Shown here: positions 8,225 to 16,448 of the stretch, one piece after another | Layout: every line of letters begins with the position of its first letter | Position numbering within the stretch: position 1 is the stretch's first letter | NCBI RefSeq assembly: GCF_900142365.1 | Contig: NZ_FRAP01000024.1 | Coordinates: 1-64,000, forward strand | Length of the DNA: 64,000 nucleotides | Origin: Pseudonocardia thermophila | GTDB lineage: Bacteria > Actinomycetota > Actinomycetes > Mycobacteriales > Pseudonocardiaceae | Direction of reading: 5' to 3' | Program-made: the position numbers and the translations under genes | Notes under the pieces: model-generated | Database searches by the model: none | What the model was told of the DNA's origin: nothing | The model's input: the letters and a program-made list of their open reading frames with translations, nothing else

Positions 8225-8836
8225 TCATGCGCTCGGCGTCGCGATCCGGTGCCGGTGGGGTCCCCGGGCGGCGCTCGTGGACGTCGGGTCCGAGGACGAG
8301 GTCTTCGTCGGCTCGCTGCTCGTCGGCTCGCTGCTCGACGTCTGCGGCGGCCTGGTGCGGGTCCGGGTCGGCCGGTCCGGGCGGCCCTCCGAGTCCTCGT
8401 CGTCATCGTCGTCCTCGACGACCGGCGGCGGTGACTGCGGGGTCGGCCGCACGGCCGGGGCCGCGGCCGCCGGCGGCGCGACGGCACGCGCCTGCGGCCG
8501 CGGGGCGGAGCGCGGCGCGGGCACGTCCGCGATCGTCTCCGGGAGCGCGGACTCCACCGCGGCCGAGCCGGTCGCCACCACCTCCGGTGTGCGGGCCGCG
8601 GCGCCCGGCGCGGGCAGCTCGGCGGCCACGTTCCCCGACGGCCCCGCCTGCGCGACGGCCGTGATGCCGCCCAGGGCACCCACGGTCAGCACCGCGGCCG
8701 CGGCGGCCGTGCTCGCTCGGTTGGCCGTGCCGGCGCGGCGGATCACCGTGTCGACCGCGGGCAGCGTCACCGCCGCGGCCAGCTCGTCGTCCATGCGCCG
8801 GAACTCGTCGGTCACGCGTGCGAGCGTGTCGGTCAC
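8225..8836 (-). CDS. Single-pass membrane protein, Pro/Ser/Thr-rich tail; possible anti-sigma factor, paralogue 1
   Basis: 203 residues; GTG at 8836 overlaps the stop of the ECF sigma gene (GTGA), so translation is coupled. N-terminus DEFRRMDDELAAAVTLP and IRRAGTANRA, then a hydrophobic segment (AAAAAVLTVGALGGITAVA) and a disordered tail with SSSEPTSSEP repeats ending in RGPHRHR. The shared core with its neighbour is RRMDDELA-x2-V-x-LP-x-VD-x-VIRRAGTA. Sigma-coupled translation and membrane topology are what an anti-sigma factor would show, but no known anti-sigma domain is recognised. Confidence 0.65.
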   Translation of the reverse strand: MTDTLARVTDEFRRMDDELAAAVTLPAVDTVIRRAGTANRASTAAAAAVLTVGALGGITAVAQAGPSGNVAAELPAPGAAARTPEVVATGSAAVESALPETIADVPAPRSAPRPQARAVAPPAAAAPAVRPTPQSPPPVVEDDDDDEDSEGRPDRPTRTRTRPPQTSSSEPTSSEPTKTSSSDPTSTSAARGPHRHRIATPSA

Positions 8837-9453
8837 CCGTCTCCCCCCTCGTTCCGCTGCGCGTCCTGCGCACCGGACAGCACTGCCGGCAGCTCGTCCG
8901 CGAGCCCCTCGACGACCACGTTGCGAGCCGCGCCCAGCCGGGCCTCGACGATCTCGGGATTGACCTGCTCGACGGCGGCGATCTCCTCCACCGAGGCACC
9001 CGCCATGTGGTAGAGCACCACCGCGCGGCGCTCCGCGGGCGTCAGCCGGGCCAGCGCCTGCAGCAGCGCGCGCGTGCGCGGATCGACCCCCTCCGCGATC
9101 CGGTGCTTCCGGCCCAGGCCGAGTTTGGCGAGCACGCGGCGCCAGCTGCGCATGGTGGCGCGGACGGCCACACTGCGGACCCACGCCGTCGGATCCGGCT
9201 TGCGGCTGATCGTGGCCCAGTTGCGCCACGCCCGCGAGTACGCGTCCTGGACGACGTCGTGCGCCTCGCCCGGGTCGAGGGTGATCGCGTACAGCTGTGC
9301 CACCAGGCGCTGGTAGTTGGCCTCCAGATGCGCACCGAAGTCGATGCGCAGAGCGGCGAGCGACCCGGAGGGAGCGTCCTGGTCGATCTGCGCGGCCTCG
9401 TAGTCGTCGTCATCGACGTCGGCCCCGTCCCATCGGTCGACGATCGCGCTCAC
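8833..9453 (-). CDS. ECF RNA polymerase sigma factor (SigE-like family)
   Basis: 206 residues. Region 2 is at about 45-110 (TLDPGEAHDVVQDAYSRAW as core-binding/-10 element, then WVRSVAVRATMRSWRR); region 4 helix-turn-helix is at about 140-190 (LTPAERRAVVLYHMAG, then VEEIAAVEQVNPEIVEARL). The first 40 residues are acidic (DDDDYEA) and not part of the sigma fold. Start GTG at 9453 follows a purine-rich GGGGCGAGAAGG. First gene of a three-gene operon with two paralogous membrane proteins, so probably controlled by protein sequestration. Confidence 0.85.
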   Translation of the reverse strand: MSAIVDRWDGADVDDDDYEAAQIDQDAPSGSLAALRIDFGAHLEANYQRLVAQLYAITLDPGEAHDVVQDAYSRAWRNWATISRKPDPTAWVRSVAVRATMRSWRRVLAKLGLGRKHRIAEGVDPRTRALLQALARLTPAERRAVVLYHMAGASVEEIAAVEQVNPEIVEARLGAARNVVVEGLADELPAVLSGAQDAQRNEGGDG

Positions 9454-9555
9454 CTTCTCGCCCCTTTATCACGGCCTCCGGACTCACTCGATGGTGGGTC
9501 CTCCTGCGCCCACATCGGTCACAAACCGTGGTCCGTTACCGACAAATGGGTCCGA

Positions 9556-10707
9556 TCAGTGCAACGACGGTGCCCACCCGGAGGATGCGGCCCACCCGGC
9601 GGCGATCACAGCCACGTCCTCCCACCAGCGTCGTTCCAGCTCAGCGTACTGATCGTCGCCGGCTCCCGCTGCCCGCTCGGCGTCGTGGCGGGCCCGCTCG
9701 GCCCGGGCACCGGCGTCGGCGCGCAGCCAGTCGCGCGCCAGCAGCGCAGCGCGCCACCGGTCCGATCCAGCCTCGCGGACCTGCAGCTTCGCCGGCCGGG
9801 CCGGGTCGGCGGAGCGGAAGCAGCGCGTCTCGGCGTCGTCGCCGGACGGATCGGGAACGAAGCCCACTGCAGCCAGATTGTCACGCAGGGTGACGGCGTT
9901 CGAGAGGGAACTCACGCCCAGCTGGATCTCGACGACGTCCGGCGCGGGCAGGTCCGGCACCGCGGTCGGGCCGATGTGCTCCACCCCGCGGGCGAGCTCA
10001 CCCGCCGCGTGCGCGACCCGCGCCACGAGGCGGGCGCCGGCAGCGGCCCACGCCGGGTCCGCCGGGTGCAGGCCGGGTCGGGCCACGGCCGGGCGGCCCG
10101 CGCGCAGGTTCGCCTCGAACGGCACGAGCCGCTCGTCCCACAGCCGGTCGACGGCGGCCTCGAGCTCCTCCGGTCCGCCGCAGTTGTCCAGCCACGCGTC
10201 CGCGACGGCGCGGCGGGCGGCCTCGTCGGCCTGGGCGGCGATGCGGGCCCGCGCGTCGTCCTCGGCCATGCCGCGCTGCCCGACCAGCCGGGCCACCCGC
10301 GTCTCCACGTCCGCGTGCACCACCACGACGAGGGCGAACCGGGCCGCCATCCCGCCCTCGACGAGCAGCGGCACGTCCTGCACCACGATCGCGTCGGGGG
10401 GAGCCTCGGCCACCAGCTGGTTCGCCCGCTCCCGCACCCGCGGATGGACGATCCCGTTCAGCTTGGCCCGCGCCGCGTCGTCGTTGAACACGATCGCGCC
10501 GAGCGCGGGCCGGTCGAGCTCGCCGTCCGGCCCGACGACCCGCTCGCCGAACTCCGCGACGACGGCGGCGAACCCGTCGGTCCCCGCCGCCACGACCTCG
10601 CGCGCCAGCACGTCCGCGTCGACGAGCACGGCCCCGCGGGCGACGAGCCGGCGCGCGACCGTCGACTTGCCGGACCCGATCCCGCCGGTCAGTCCCACCT
10701 GCAGCAC
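9556..10707 (-). CDS. coaE: Dephospho-CoA kinase with C-terminal UPF0157 (GrpB-like) domain
   Basis: 383 residues. Residues 1-195 are CoaE, which phosphorylates the 3'-hydroxyl of dephospho-CoA, the last step of coenzyme A synthesis: P-loop GLTGGIGSGKST (6-17), DADVLAREVV, and lid/core HPRVRERA and PLLVEGG. Residues about 215-375 are a UPF0157/GrpB domain (VEHIGPTAVPDLPAPDVVEIQL), a nucleotidyltransferase-fold module fused to CoaE in many actinobacteria; its role is not settled. Start GTG is supported by a TAGGGT box 6 nt upstream. Confidence 0.93.
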   Translation of the reverse strand: MLQVGLTGGIGSGKSTVARRLVARGAVLVDADVLAREVVAAGTDGFAAVVAEFGERVVGPDGELDRPALGAIVFNDDAARAKLNGIVHPRVRERANQLVAEAPPDAIVVQDVPLLVEGGMAARFALVVVVHADVETRVARLVGQRGMAEDDARARIAAQADEAARRAVADAWLDNCGGPEELEAAVDRLWDERLVPFEANLRAGRPAVARPGLHPADPAWAAAGARLVARVAHAAGELARGVEHIGPTAVPDLPAPDVVEIQLGVSSLSNAVTLRDNLAAVGFVPDPSGDDAETRCFRSADPARPAKLQVREAGSDRWRAALLARDWLRADAGARAERARHDAERAAGAGDDQYAELERRWWEDVAVIAAGWAASSGWAPSLH

Positions 10708-10713
10708 GCCGCC

Positions 10714-10719
10714 ACCCTA
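10714..10719 (-). promoter_or_regulatory. -10 box TAGGGT of a probable leaderless coaE transcript
   Basis: Minus-strand TAGGGT, 6-nt spacer, GTG at 10707. Confidence 0.5.
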
Positions 10720-10749
10720 CGGGCGGCCGTGATCGACCCCCCGGTGGGC

Positions 10750-11421
10750 TCAGCTGCCCGCTCCGGCCTGCACGGCGGGCACGCCGGGTGTCGGCTCGGC
10801 CGACGTGGTCGCAACGGCTTCTGGATCGATCTTCAACGCCCGCTGCGCGAAGTCGGTGATCAGGTTCTCCCGAGCCCGGCCCTTCGGCACCGTGCGATCA
10901 GGCACCTGCACCGCCAGCGTGCGCGGGCCGTCGATCAGGCTGAGCAGCAGCTCGCCGCGGCGCACGTAGAGCAGACCCGTGGCCGGGCCGACCGCGATGT
11001 CGCGCTTCTCCCCGTCCTCCAGGCTCGCGTTGAGCTCCCACTGCTTGCGCGCCGCCTCCGGGCTCTCGTACGTGTAGGCACGCAGCGTGAACAGCGACCG
11101 CCCCTTCTCGCCCTGGTACGTGCAGTCGATCTTCTCGGTGCGGCCCACCGCCGGGGCGGGCAGCCCGCGGATGGTCCGCACCGACGTCTTCGCCGGGTCC
11201 AGGCCCAGCACGCCCGCTACGTCGGCCGGTGTGATCAACGCGGCGCACGGGTCCAGCGGCTCCGTGGCGGGATCCGCAGTGGGCGTCGTGGGGGCGAACG
11301 TCGGCACCATCACCCCGGGTTCGGCCGACGCCCCACCACATCCGGTCAGTGACCCTCCGAGAAGGAGGCACAGCATCCCCGTGCCGAGCAGTCGCGCGAT
11401 CCGGCGCCCGCCATCCCCCAT
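10750..11421 (-). CDS. DUF3558-family lipoprotein
   Basis: 223 residues. Lipoprotein signal peptide with lipobox SLTGC, lipidated Cys28. The mature part opens with a Pro/Thr-rich linker and then the DUF3558 pattern LDPCAALITPADVAGVLG and DCTYQG, containing the two conserved cysteines expected to pair. This family is abundant on actinobacterial cell surfaces and has no assigned function. The ATG at 11421 is preceded by a TACGGT box at 7 nt. It lies between coaE and rpsA, an insertion relative to M. tuberculosis. Confidence 0.8.
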   Translation of the reverse strand: MGDGGRRIARLLGTGMLCLLLGGSLTGCGGASAEPGVMVPTFAPTTPTADPATEPLDPCAALITPADVAGVLGLDPAKTSVRTIRGLPAPAVGRTEKIDCTYQGEKGRSLFTLRAYTYESPEAARKQWELNASLEDGEKRDIAVGPATGLLYVRRGELLLSLIDGPRTLAVQVPDRTVPKGRARENLITDFAQRALKIDPEAVATTSAEPTPGVPAVQAGAGS

Positions 11422-11428
11422 GCTGCAC

Positions 11429-11434
11429 ACCGTA
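11429..11434 (-). promoter_or_regulatory. -10 box TACGGT of a probable leaderless transcript (DUF3558 gene)
   Basis: Minus-strand TACGGT, 7-nt spacer, ATG at 11421. Confidence 0.5.
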
Positions 11435-11520
11435 GAGGGTGGGCTCGGACACTTCGCGCGGCGCGCCCGCATCACCACGCAGAGCGACCCGACCGGTCGA
11501 CGGATCACCGCCGAAAAGGC

Positions 11521-11556
11521 GACGGCCCCGACGACCATGTGGTCGCCGGGGCCGTC
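11521..11556 (-). terminator. Stem-loop downstream of rpsA
   Basis: GACGGCCCCG and CGGGGCCGTC form a perfect 10-bp outer stem, with CGACC/GGTCG as an inner 5-bp stem around ATGT. It lies about 85 nt past the rpsA stop. No U-tract follows, as is normal for actinobacterial terminators. Between it and the rpsA stop lie three imperfect copies of CGAACGATCAGCG-like sequence (about 11555-11612). Confidence 0.6.
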
Positions 11557-11641
11557 GAACGATCAGCGCGCAAAGATCAGCGCCGAACGATCGGGCGCCG
11601 AACGATCAGCGGGATCGGCCGCCGATCTCGTGACGATCACG

Positions 11642-13105
11642 TCACGCGCCGCCGGAGAGCTTCTCCCGCAGGGCGGCGAGCTGCTCGTCGCTCGCGAGCG
11701 AGCCCCCGCTCTCCGACGAGGCCGAGGACGAGTAGCTGGTGCCACCCGCGGCGCCCTCGGCCGCGGCGGCCTCGAGCTCCTGCGCCTTCTTGAGCTGCGC
11801 GATGTGCTGCTCGTACCGGGCGTGGGCCTCGGCGTACTGCCGCTCCCACTCCTCGCGCTGCTTCTCGTAGCCGGGCTGCCACTCGCCGGTCTCGACGTCG
11901 AAGCCCTCGGGGTAGATGTAGTTGCCCTGCTCGTCGTACTCGGCCGGCATGCCGTAGCGGGTGGGGTCGAACTCCGTGTCGGGAGTCATGCCCTCGTTCG
12001 CCTGCTTCAGCGACAGCGAGATGCGGCGCCGGTCGAGGTCGATGTCGATGACCTTGACCATGCAGTCGTCGCCGACCTGGACGACCTGCTCCGGGATCTC
12101 CACGTGGCGCTCGGCCAGCTCGGAGATGTGCACCAGGCCCTCGATGCCGTCTTCCACGCGGACGAACGCACCGAACGGAACGAGCTTGGTGACCTTGCCC
12201 GGCACGATCTGGCCGATGGCGTGGGTGCGGGCGTAGGCGCGCCACGGGTCTTCCTGCGTGGCCTTGAGGGACAGCGAGACGCGCTCGCGATCGAGGTCGA
12301 CGTCGAGCACCTCGACCGTGACCTCCTGGCCCACCTCGACGACCTCGGACGGGTGGTCGATGTGCTTCCAGGACAGCTCGGAGACGTGCACCAGGCCGTC
12401 GACGCCGCCGAGGTCGACGAACGCACCGAAGTTGACGACCGAGGAGACGACGCCCTTGCGGACCTGGCCGCGGGCGAGCTGGTTGAGGAACTCGCTGCGG
12501 ACCTCGGACTGGGTCTGCTCGAGCCACGCCCGGCGCGAGAGAACGACGTTGTTGCGGTTCTTGTCGAGCTCGATGATCTTGGCTTCGAGCTTGCGGCCGA
12601 CGTAGGGCTGCAGGTCGCGCACGCGCCGCATCTCCACCAGGGAGGCGGGCAGGAAGCCGCGCAGGCCGATGTCGAGGATCAGGCCGCCCTTGACGACCTC
12701 GATCACGGTGCCCTCGACGGGCTCGTCGGCCTCCTTGAGGGCCTCGATCGTGCCCCAGGCGCGCTCGTACTGGGCGCGCTTCTTGGACAGGATCAGCCGG
12801 CCCTCCTTGTCCTCCTTCTGGAGAACGAGCGCCTCGACGTGCTCCCCGACCTCGACGACCTCCGCGGGGTCGACATCGTGCTTGATCGAGAGCTCCCGCG
12901 AGGGGATGACGCCCTCGGTCTTGTAGCCGATGTCGAGCAGCACCTCGTCGCGGTCGACCTTGACGATGGTGCCTTCGACGATGTCGCCGTCGTTGAAGTA
13001 CTTGATCGTCTGGTCGATGGCGGCGAGGAACTCCTCCTCCGACCCGATGTCGTTCACTGCGACCTGGGGGGTTTGGGTCGGGGCGGCGGTGGTGTCGGTG
13101 GACAT
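11642..13105 (-). CDS. rpsA: 30S ribosomal protein S1
   Basis: 487 residues with four S1 RNA-binding repeats (about 35-105, 120-190, 205-275, 290-360), each with the pattern G-x-V...GAFVD...GLVHISEL (for example VNFGAFVDLGGVDGLVHVSE). S1 unwinds structured leaders and anchors mRNA to the 30S subunit; actinobacterial S1 has four repeats instead of six and an acidic/Ser-rich tail (SYSSSASSESGG). The ATG at 13105 follows a GGAGCACC site at 10 nt and begins MSTDTTAAPTQ; longer in-frame starts lack support. Preceding leader is about 150 nt if the proposed promoter is right. Confidence 0.97.
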   Translation of the reverse strand: MSTDTTAAPTQTPQVAVNDIGSEEEFLAAIDQTIKYFNDGDIVEGTIVKVDRDEVLLDIGYKTEGVIPSRELSIKHDVDPAEVVEVGEHVEALVLQKEDKEGRLILSKKRAQYERAWGTIEALKEADEPVEGTVIEVVKGGLILDIGLRGFLPASLVEMRRVRDLQPYVGRKLEAKIIELDKNRNNVVLSRRAWLEQTQSEVRSEFLNQLARGQVRKGVVSSVVNFGAFVDLGGVDGLVHVSELSWKHIDHPSEVVEVGQEVTVEVLDVDLDRERVSLSLKATQEDPWRAYARTHAIGQIVPGKVTKLVPFGAFVRVEDGIEGLVHISELAERHVEIPEQVVQVGDDCMVKVIDIDLDRRRISLSLKQANEGMTPDTEFDPTRYGMPAEYDEQGNYIYPEGFDVETGEWQPGYEKQREEWERQYAEAHARYEQHIAQLKKAQELEAAAAEGAAGGTSYSSSASSESGGSLASDEQLAALREKLSGGA

Positions 13106-13255
13106 GTAGTGGGGTGCTCCGGTAATGGATGGTTTGGTGGTGCTTGCGTGGTGTTGCTGTGACGTGCTGCTGTCACCCTTTGAACGTCGTGCTGCGCAGT
13201 GCCGAGGCCAGCGATCGCGGGAGGCACCCGCGACATTGACCACAGTGCGCGCGCC

Positions 13256-13285
13256 ATGCTACGCGGGCACCGATCACCCCGGCAA
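13256..13285 (-). promoter_or_regulatory. Candidate rpsA promoter
   Basis: On the minus strand TTGCCG (13285-13280), 18-bp spacer, TAGCAT (13261-13256). It would give an untranslated leader of about 150 nt, suitable for the autoregulation known for S1 in other bacteria. Confidence 0.35.
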
Positions 13286-13333
13286 CGCGGGGTCCGCATC
13301 GAACAACATCGGTTTGCGGCGGAGGATTCCCTG

Positions 13334-14158
13334 GTGAGCGCGGAAGAGATCCTGGGAACCGCGGGCGTCGCCCGGCGCAGCGTCGACTCGGCCGAATCGG
13401 AGCGCGCGAGCCGGCTCTGGTGGGACGCCGACGCCGACGACTACCTGGCCGAACACGGCGCCGACATCGGCGAGGTCGACTTCGTCTGGTGCCCCGAGGG
13501 GCTGCGCGAGGCCGACGTCCGGCTGCTCGGCCCCGTCGAGGGTCGCCGGGTGCTGGAGGTGGGTTGCGGCTCGGCGCCCTGCTCGCGCTGGCTGGCCACC
13601 CAGGGCGCGCACCCCGTCGCCCTCGACATCTCCCGCGGCATGCTCGACCACGCTGCCGCCCTCGGCCGCTCCACCGGGATCCCCGTACCGCTCGTGCAGG
13701 CCGGGGCCGAGCACCTCCCGTTCGCCGACGACGTCTTCGACCTGGCCTGCTCGGCGTTCGGCGGTGTCCCGTTCGTCGCCGAGCCGGACCGGGTCATGCG
13801 GGAGGTGGCCAGGGTGCTGCGACCCGGCGGCCGCTGGGTGTTCGCCGTGAACCACCCGATGCGGTGGATGTTCTCCGACGATCCCGGCGAGGAAGGGCTG
13901 ATCGTGCGGCAGTCCTACTTCGACCGCACCCCGTACGTGGAGGTGGACGCGAACGGCGCCGCCACCTACGTCGAGCACCACCGCACCATGGGTGACCGGA
14001 TCCGCGACATCGTCGCCGCCGGGCTGGTCGTGGAGGACGTGGTGGAACCCGAGTGGCCCGAGGGACTGGACCGGGTGTGGGGGCAGTGGAGCCCGCTGCG
14101 CGGGGCGCTGTTCCCGGGGACGGCGATCTTCGTCTCGCGCAAGCCCGCTCGGGCCTGA
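13334..14158 (+). CDS. Class I SAM-dependent methyltransferase
   Basis: 274 residues (GTG start after a perfect GGAGGA at 13321-13326). The Rossmann core is a Methyltransf_11 type: motif I VLEVGCGSAPCSRWLA, then ALDISRGMLDHA, AEHLPFADDVFDLACS and LRPGGRWVFAVNHP. The substrate is not recognisable; related actinobacterial proteins are annotated only as methyltransferases. It is divergent from rpsA and followed by the thioesterase. Confidence 0.85.
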   Translation: MSAEEILGTAGVARRSVDSAESERASRLWWDADADDYLAEHGADIGEVDFVWCPEGLREADVRLLGPVEGRRVLEVGCGSAPCSRWLATQGAHPVALDISRGMLDHAAALGRSTGIPVPLVQAGAEHLPFADDVFDLACSAFGGVPFVAEPDRVMREVARVLRPGGRWVFAVNHPMRWMFSDDPGEEGLIVRQSYFDRTPYVEVDANGAATYVEHHRTMGDRIRDIVAAGLVVEDVVEPEWPEGLDRVWGQWSPLRGALFPGTAIFVSRKPARA

Positions 14159-14251
14159 TCGCGGCCGGCACCTCTGCGACGTGCCCGGCTCCATGGCCCG
14201 AGCGCCTGAGGCGTGCGCCACCGCCCGCGGCGGCGCCGTCCCCCGGCGCGT

Positions 14252-14257
14252 TACCGT
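14252..14257 (+). promoter_or_regulatory. -10 box TACCGT of a probable leaderless transcript (thioesterase gene)
   Basis: TACCGT, 6-nt spacer, GTG at 14264. Confidence 0.5.
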
Positions 14258-14263
14258 CGCACG

Positions 14264-14737
14264 GTGACGACCGAAGCACCTGACCGCGACGCGGAGTCCG
14301 GCGCAGGCTCCGGCACCGATCTCAGCGCTGATCAGATCACCGCCGAGCAGATCGCAGCCGAGCAGCTCGCCGACCGGATGGGCATCGAGGTGCTCGAGAC
14401 GAGCCGCGAGCAGGTCGTCGGGCGCATGCCCGTGGCGGGCAACCGGCAGCCCTACGGCGTGCTCCACGGCGGCGCCAACGCCGTGCTCGCCGAGACCCTC
14501 GGCTCCATGCTCTCCGCGGTGAACGTCATGCCCGACCGGTTCCCGGTGGGCATCGAGCTGTCCTGCACGCACCACCGGTCCGCGACCAGCGGGTGGGTCA
14601 CCGGGGTGGCCACGCCGATCCACATCGGGCGGTCGACGTCGACGACGGAGATCGTCATCACGGACGAGCAGGGCCGGCGGGTCTGCACGGCGCGCCTGAC
14701 CTGCCTGCACCGCGACAACCGGCCGCGCGTGAGCTGA
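14264..14737 (+). CDS. Hotdog-fold acyl-CoA thioesterase (PaaI-like)
   Basis: 157 residues. The hotdog helix YGVLHGGANAVLAETLGS carries the HGG motif of PaaI/4-hydroxybenzoyl-CoA-type thioesterases, followed by strand GIELSCTHHRSATSGWVTG. It should hydrolyse a small aryl- or acyl-CoA. An unusual N-terminal stretch of about 40 residues contains the repeats QITAEQIAAEQLA. The GTG is chosen from the TACCGT box; an earlier start at 14213 would only add arginine-rich sequence. Confidence 0.85.
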   Translation: MTTEAPDRDAESGAGSGTDLSADQITAEQIAAEQLADRMGIEVLETSREQVVGRMPVAGNRQPYGVLHGGANAVLAETLGSMLSAVNVMPDRFPVGIELSCTHHRSATSGWVTGVATPIHIGRSTSTTEIVITDEQGRRVCTARLTCLHRDNRPRVS

Positions 14738-14770
14738 GCGCGCACGTCGTCCCAGAGCGACGGCTGACGG

Positions 14771-14829
14771 AATCGCCGGAGAGCCCCTTGCCCGCCACCT
14801 CGTGGCGGGCAAGGGGCTCTCCGGCGATT
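14771..14829. terminator. Bidirectional terminator, perfect 28-bp stem
   Basis: Two 28-nt arms (14771-14798 and 14802-14829) are exact reverse complements around a 3-nt loop CTC. The element lies between the stop codons of the convergent thioesterase and livF genes, so it can end both transcripts. Confidence 0.85.
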
Positions 14830-14853
14830 GCCCGAGCCGAGCCGGGCCGGGCC

Positions 14854-15579
14854 TCAGCTGGCGACGCCCTCGCCCAGATAGGCTTCCTGCACCCGGGGAT
14901 CGGCCAGCAGCTCCTGCCCCGTGCCCGAGATGGTGGTGCGCCCGAGGTCGATCACGTAGGCGTAGTCGGAGAGCGCCAGCGCGGCCAGCGCGTTCTGCTC
15001 GACCAGCAGCACGGTGGTGCCCTCGGCCTGCAGCTCCTTGACCGTCTCGAAGATCTTCTGCGTCATGATCGGCGAGAGCCCCATGGACGGCTCGTCGAGC
15101 ATGAGCAGCTTCGGGCGCGACATCATCGCGCGGCCCATGGCGAGCATCTGCTGCTCGCCGCCGGAGAAGAGGCCGGCCTTGTTGCGCCGCCGCTCCCCCA
15201 GCACCGGGAACAGGGAGTACACCCGCTCCAGGTCCTCCTGGATCCCGGCCTCGTCCTTGCGGATGTACGCGCCGAGGCGCAGGTTCTCCTCGACCGTCAT
15301 CCGCGCGAACAGCCGCCTGCCCTCGGGGCTGTGGGCCACCCCGCGGGCCAGGATCTCGTGCGCCGGCAGCTGGTGGATGGGCTCGCCCTCCAGCAGGATC
15401 TCCCCGGACACCGGCTTGAGCAGCCCGGAGATCGTGCGGAGCGTGGTGGTCTTGCCCGCCCCGTTGCTGCCGATGAGGCTCACGATCTGGCCCCGCTCGA
15501 CCGTGAAGCTGACCCCGCGCACGGCCTGGATGGCGCCGTAGGCGACGGTCAGGTCCCGGACCTCGAGGAACGCCGTCAC
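14854..15579 (-). CDS. livF: Branched-chain amino-acid ABC transporter ATP-binding protein LivF
   Basis: 241 residues. Walker A GSNGAGKT (35-42), signature LFSGGEQQ, Walker B LLMLDEPSMGLS and the switch histidine region VLLVEQNALAAL, all of the LivF subfamily. One of two ATPases powering uptake through LivH/LivM. Last gene of livKHMGF; ATG overlaps the livG stop by 4 nt. Confidence 0.93.
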   Translation of the reverse strand: MTAFLEVRDLTVAYGAIQAVRGVSFTVERGQIVSLIGSNGAGKTTTLRTISGLLKPVSGEILLEGEPIHQLPAHEILARGVAHSPEGRRLFARMTVEENLRLGAYIRKDEAGIQEDLERVYSLFPVLGERRRNKAGLFSGGEQQMLAMGRAMMSRPKLLMLDEPSMGLSPIMTQKIFETVKELQAEGTTVLLVEQNALAALALSDYAYVIDLGRTTISGTGQELLADPRVQEAYLGEGVAS

Positions 15580-16448
15580 GATGATCCTCCCAGCTGCTTC
15601 TCACCCGGCGCGCCGTGGTCGGCGGCCTCCTCGGCCTCCTGGGCCTCGTGGATCTGCGCCTCGACCTGCTCGGGCGGGGCGCCGAGGTAGGCCTCGACGA
15701 CCCGTGGGTCGCCGCGCACCTCGTCGGGCGTGCCCTCCACGAGCAGCTCGCCCTGCACCAGCACGAGCACCCGGTCGCACAGGGTGAAGATGAACTTGGT
15801 GTCGTGCTCGATCACCACCACGGAGATCCCGGTCTCGCGGATCTTCAGGATCAGCTGCCGGGTGTTCTCGGTCTCCGCGGCGTTCATCCCGGCCGTGGGC
15901 TCGTCCAGGAGCAGCACCGACGGTTCGGTGGCCAGCGCTCGGGCGATCTCGAGCCGCCGCTGGTCGCCGTAGGGCAGGTTGCGGGCCAGCTCGTCGGTGA
16001 CCCGCCGCAGCCCCACGAACTCCAGCAGCTCGGCCGCCCGCTCGCGCGCCTCCCGCTCGCTGCGCCGGAACCCCGGCCCGTGCAGCAGGGACGACAGCGG
16101 GCTCTGCTTCATCCGCACGTGCCGGCCGACGAGGACGTTCTCCTCGGCCGTCATGCTCGGGAACAGCCGGATGTTCTGGAACGTCCGGGCGACGCCGGTC
16201 TCGGTGACCAGCGCAGGATCGCCCGGCAGCGGCTCGCCGCGGAACGAGACCGTGCCCGACGTGGGCGTGTAGAGCCCGGTCAGGCAGTTGAACAGGGTGG
16301 TCTTGCCGGCCCCGTTCGGACCGATCAGGCCGATGATCTCGCCCTCGTTCAGGCTGAACGAGACGTCGTTCAGCGCCCGCAGGCCGCCGAACTGCATCGT
16401 CACGCCGCTGGCCGCGAGCACCGTGCTCGTCGTCGTCGGGGCGCTCAT
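15576..16448 (-). CDS. livG: Branched-chain amino-acid ABC transporter ATP-binding protein LivG
   Basis: 290 residues. Walker A GPNGAGKT, the LivG-type insertion between A and signature, signature LPYGDQRR, Walker B LLLDEPTAGMN and the LivG motif VVVIEHDTKFI. The C-terminus carries an extra acidic stretch (EAQIHEAQEAEEAADHG) after the usual LivG end. Overlaps livF and livM by 4 nt each, giving tight translational coupling. Confidence 0.93.
   Translation of the reverse strand: MSAPTTTSTVLAASGVTMQFGGLRALNDVSFSLNEGEIIGLIGPNGAGKTTLFNCLTGLYTPTSGTVSFRGEPLPGDPALVTETGVARTFQNIRLFPSMTAEENVLVGRHVRMKQSPLSSLLHGPGFRRSEREARERAAELLEFVGLRRVTDELARNLPYGDQRRLEIARALATEPSVLLLDEPTAGMNAAETENTRQLILKIRETGISVVVIEHDTKFIFTLCDRVLVLVQGELLVEGTPDEVRGDPRVVEAYLGAPPEQVEAQIHEAQEAEEAADHGAPGEKQLGGSS

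Noticed and set aside
14771..14829. Insertion-sequence terminal inverted repeats
   Set aside because: The arms are only 3 nt apart with no gene between them, so it is a hairpin.
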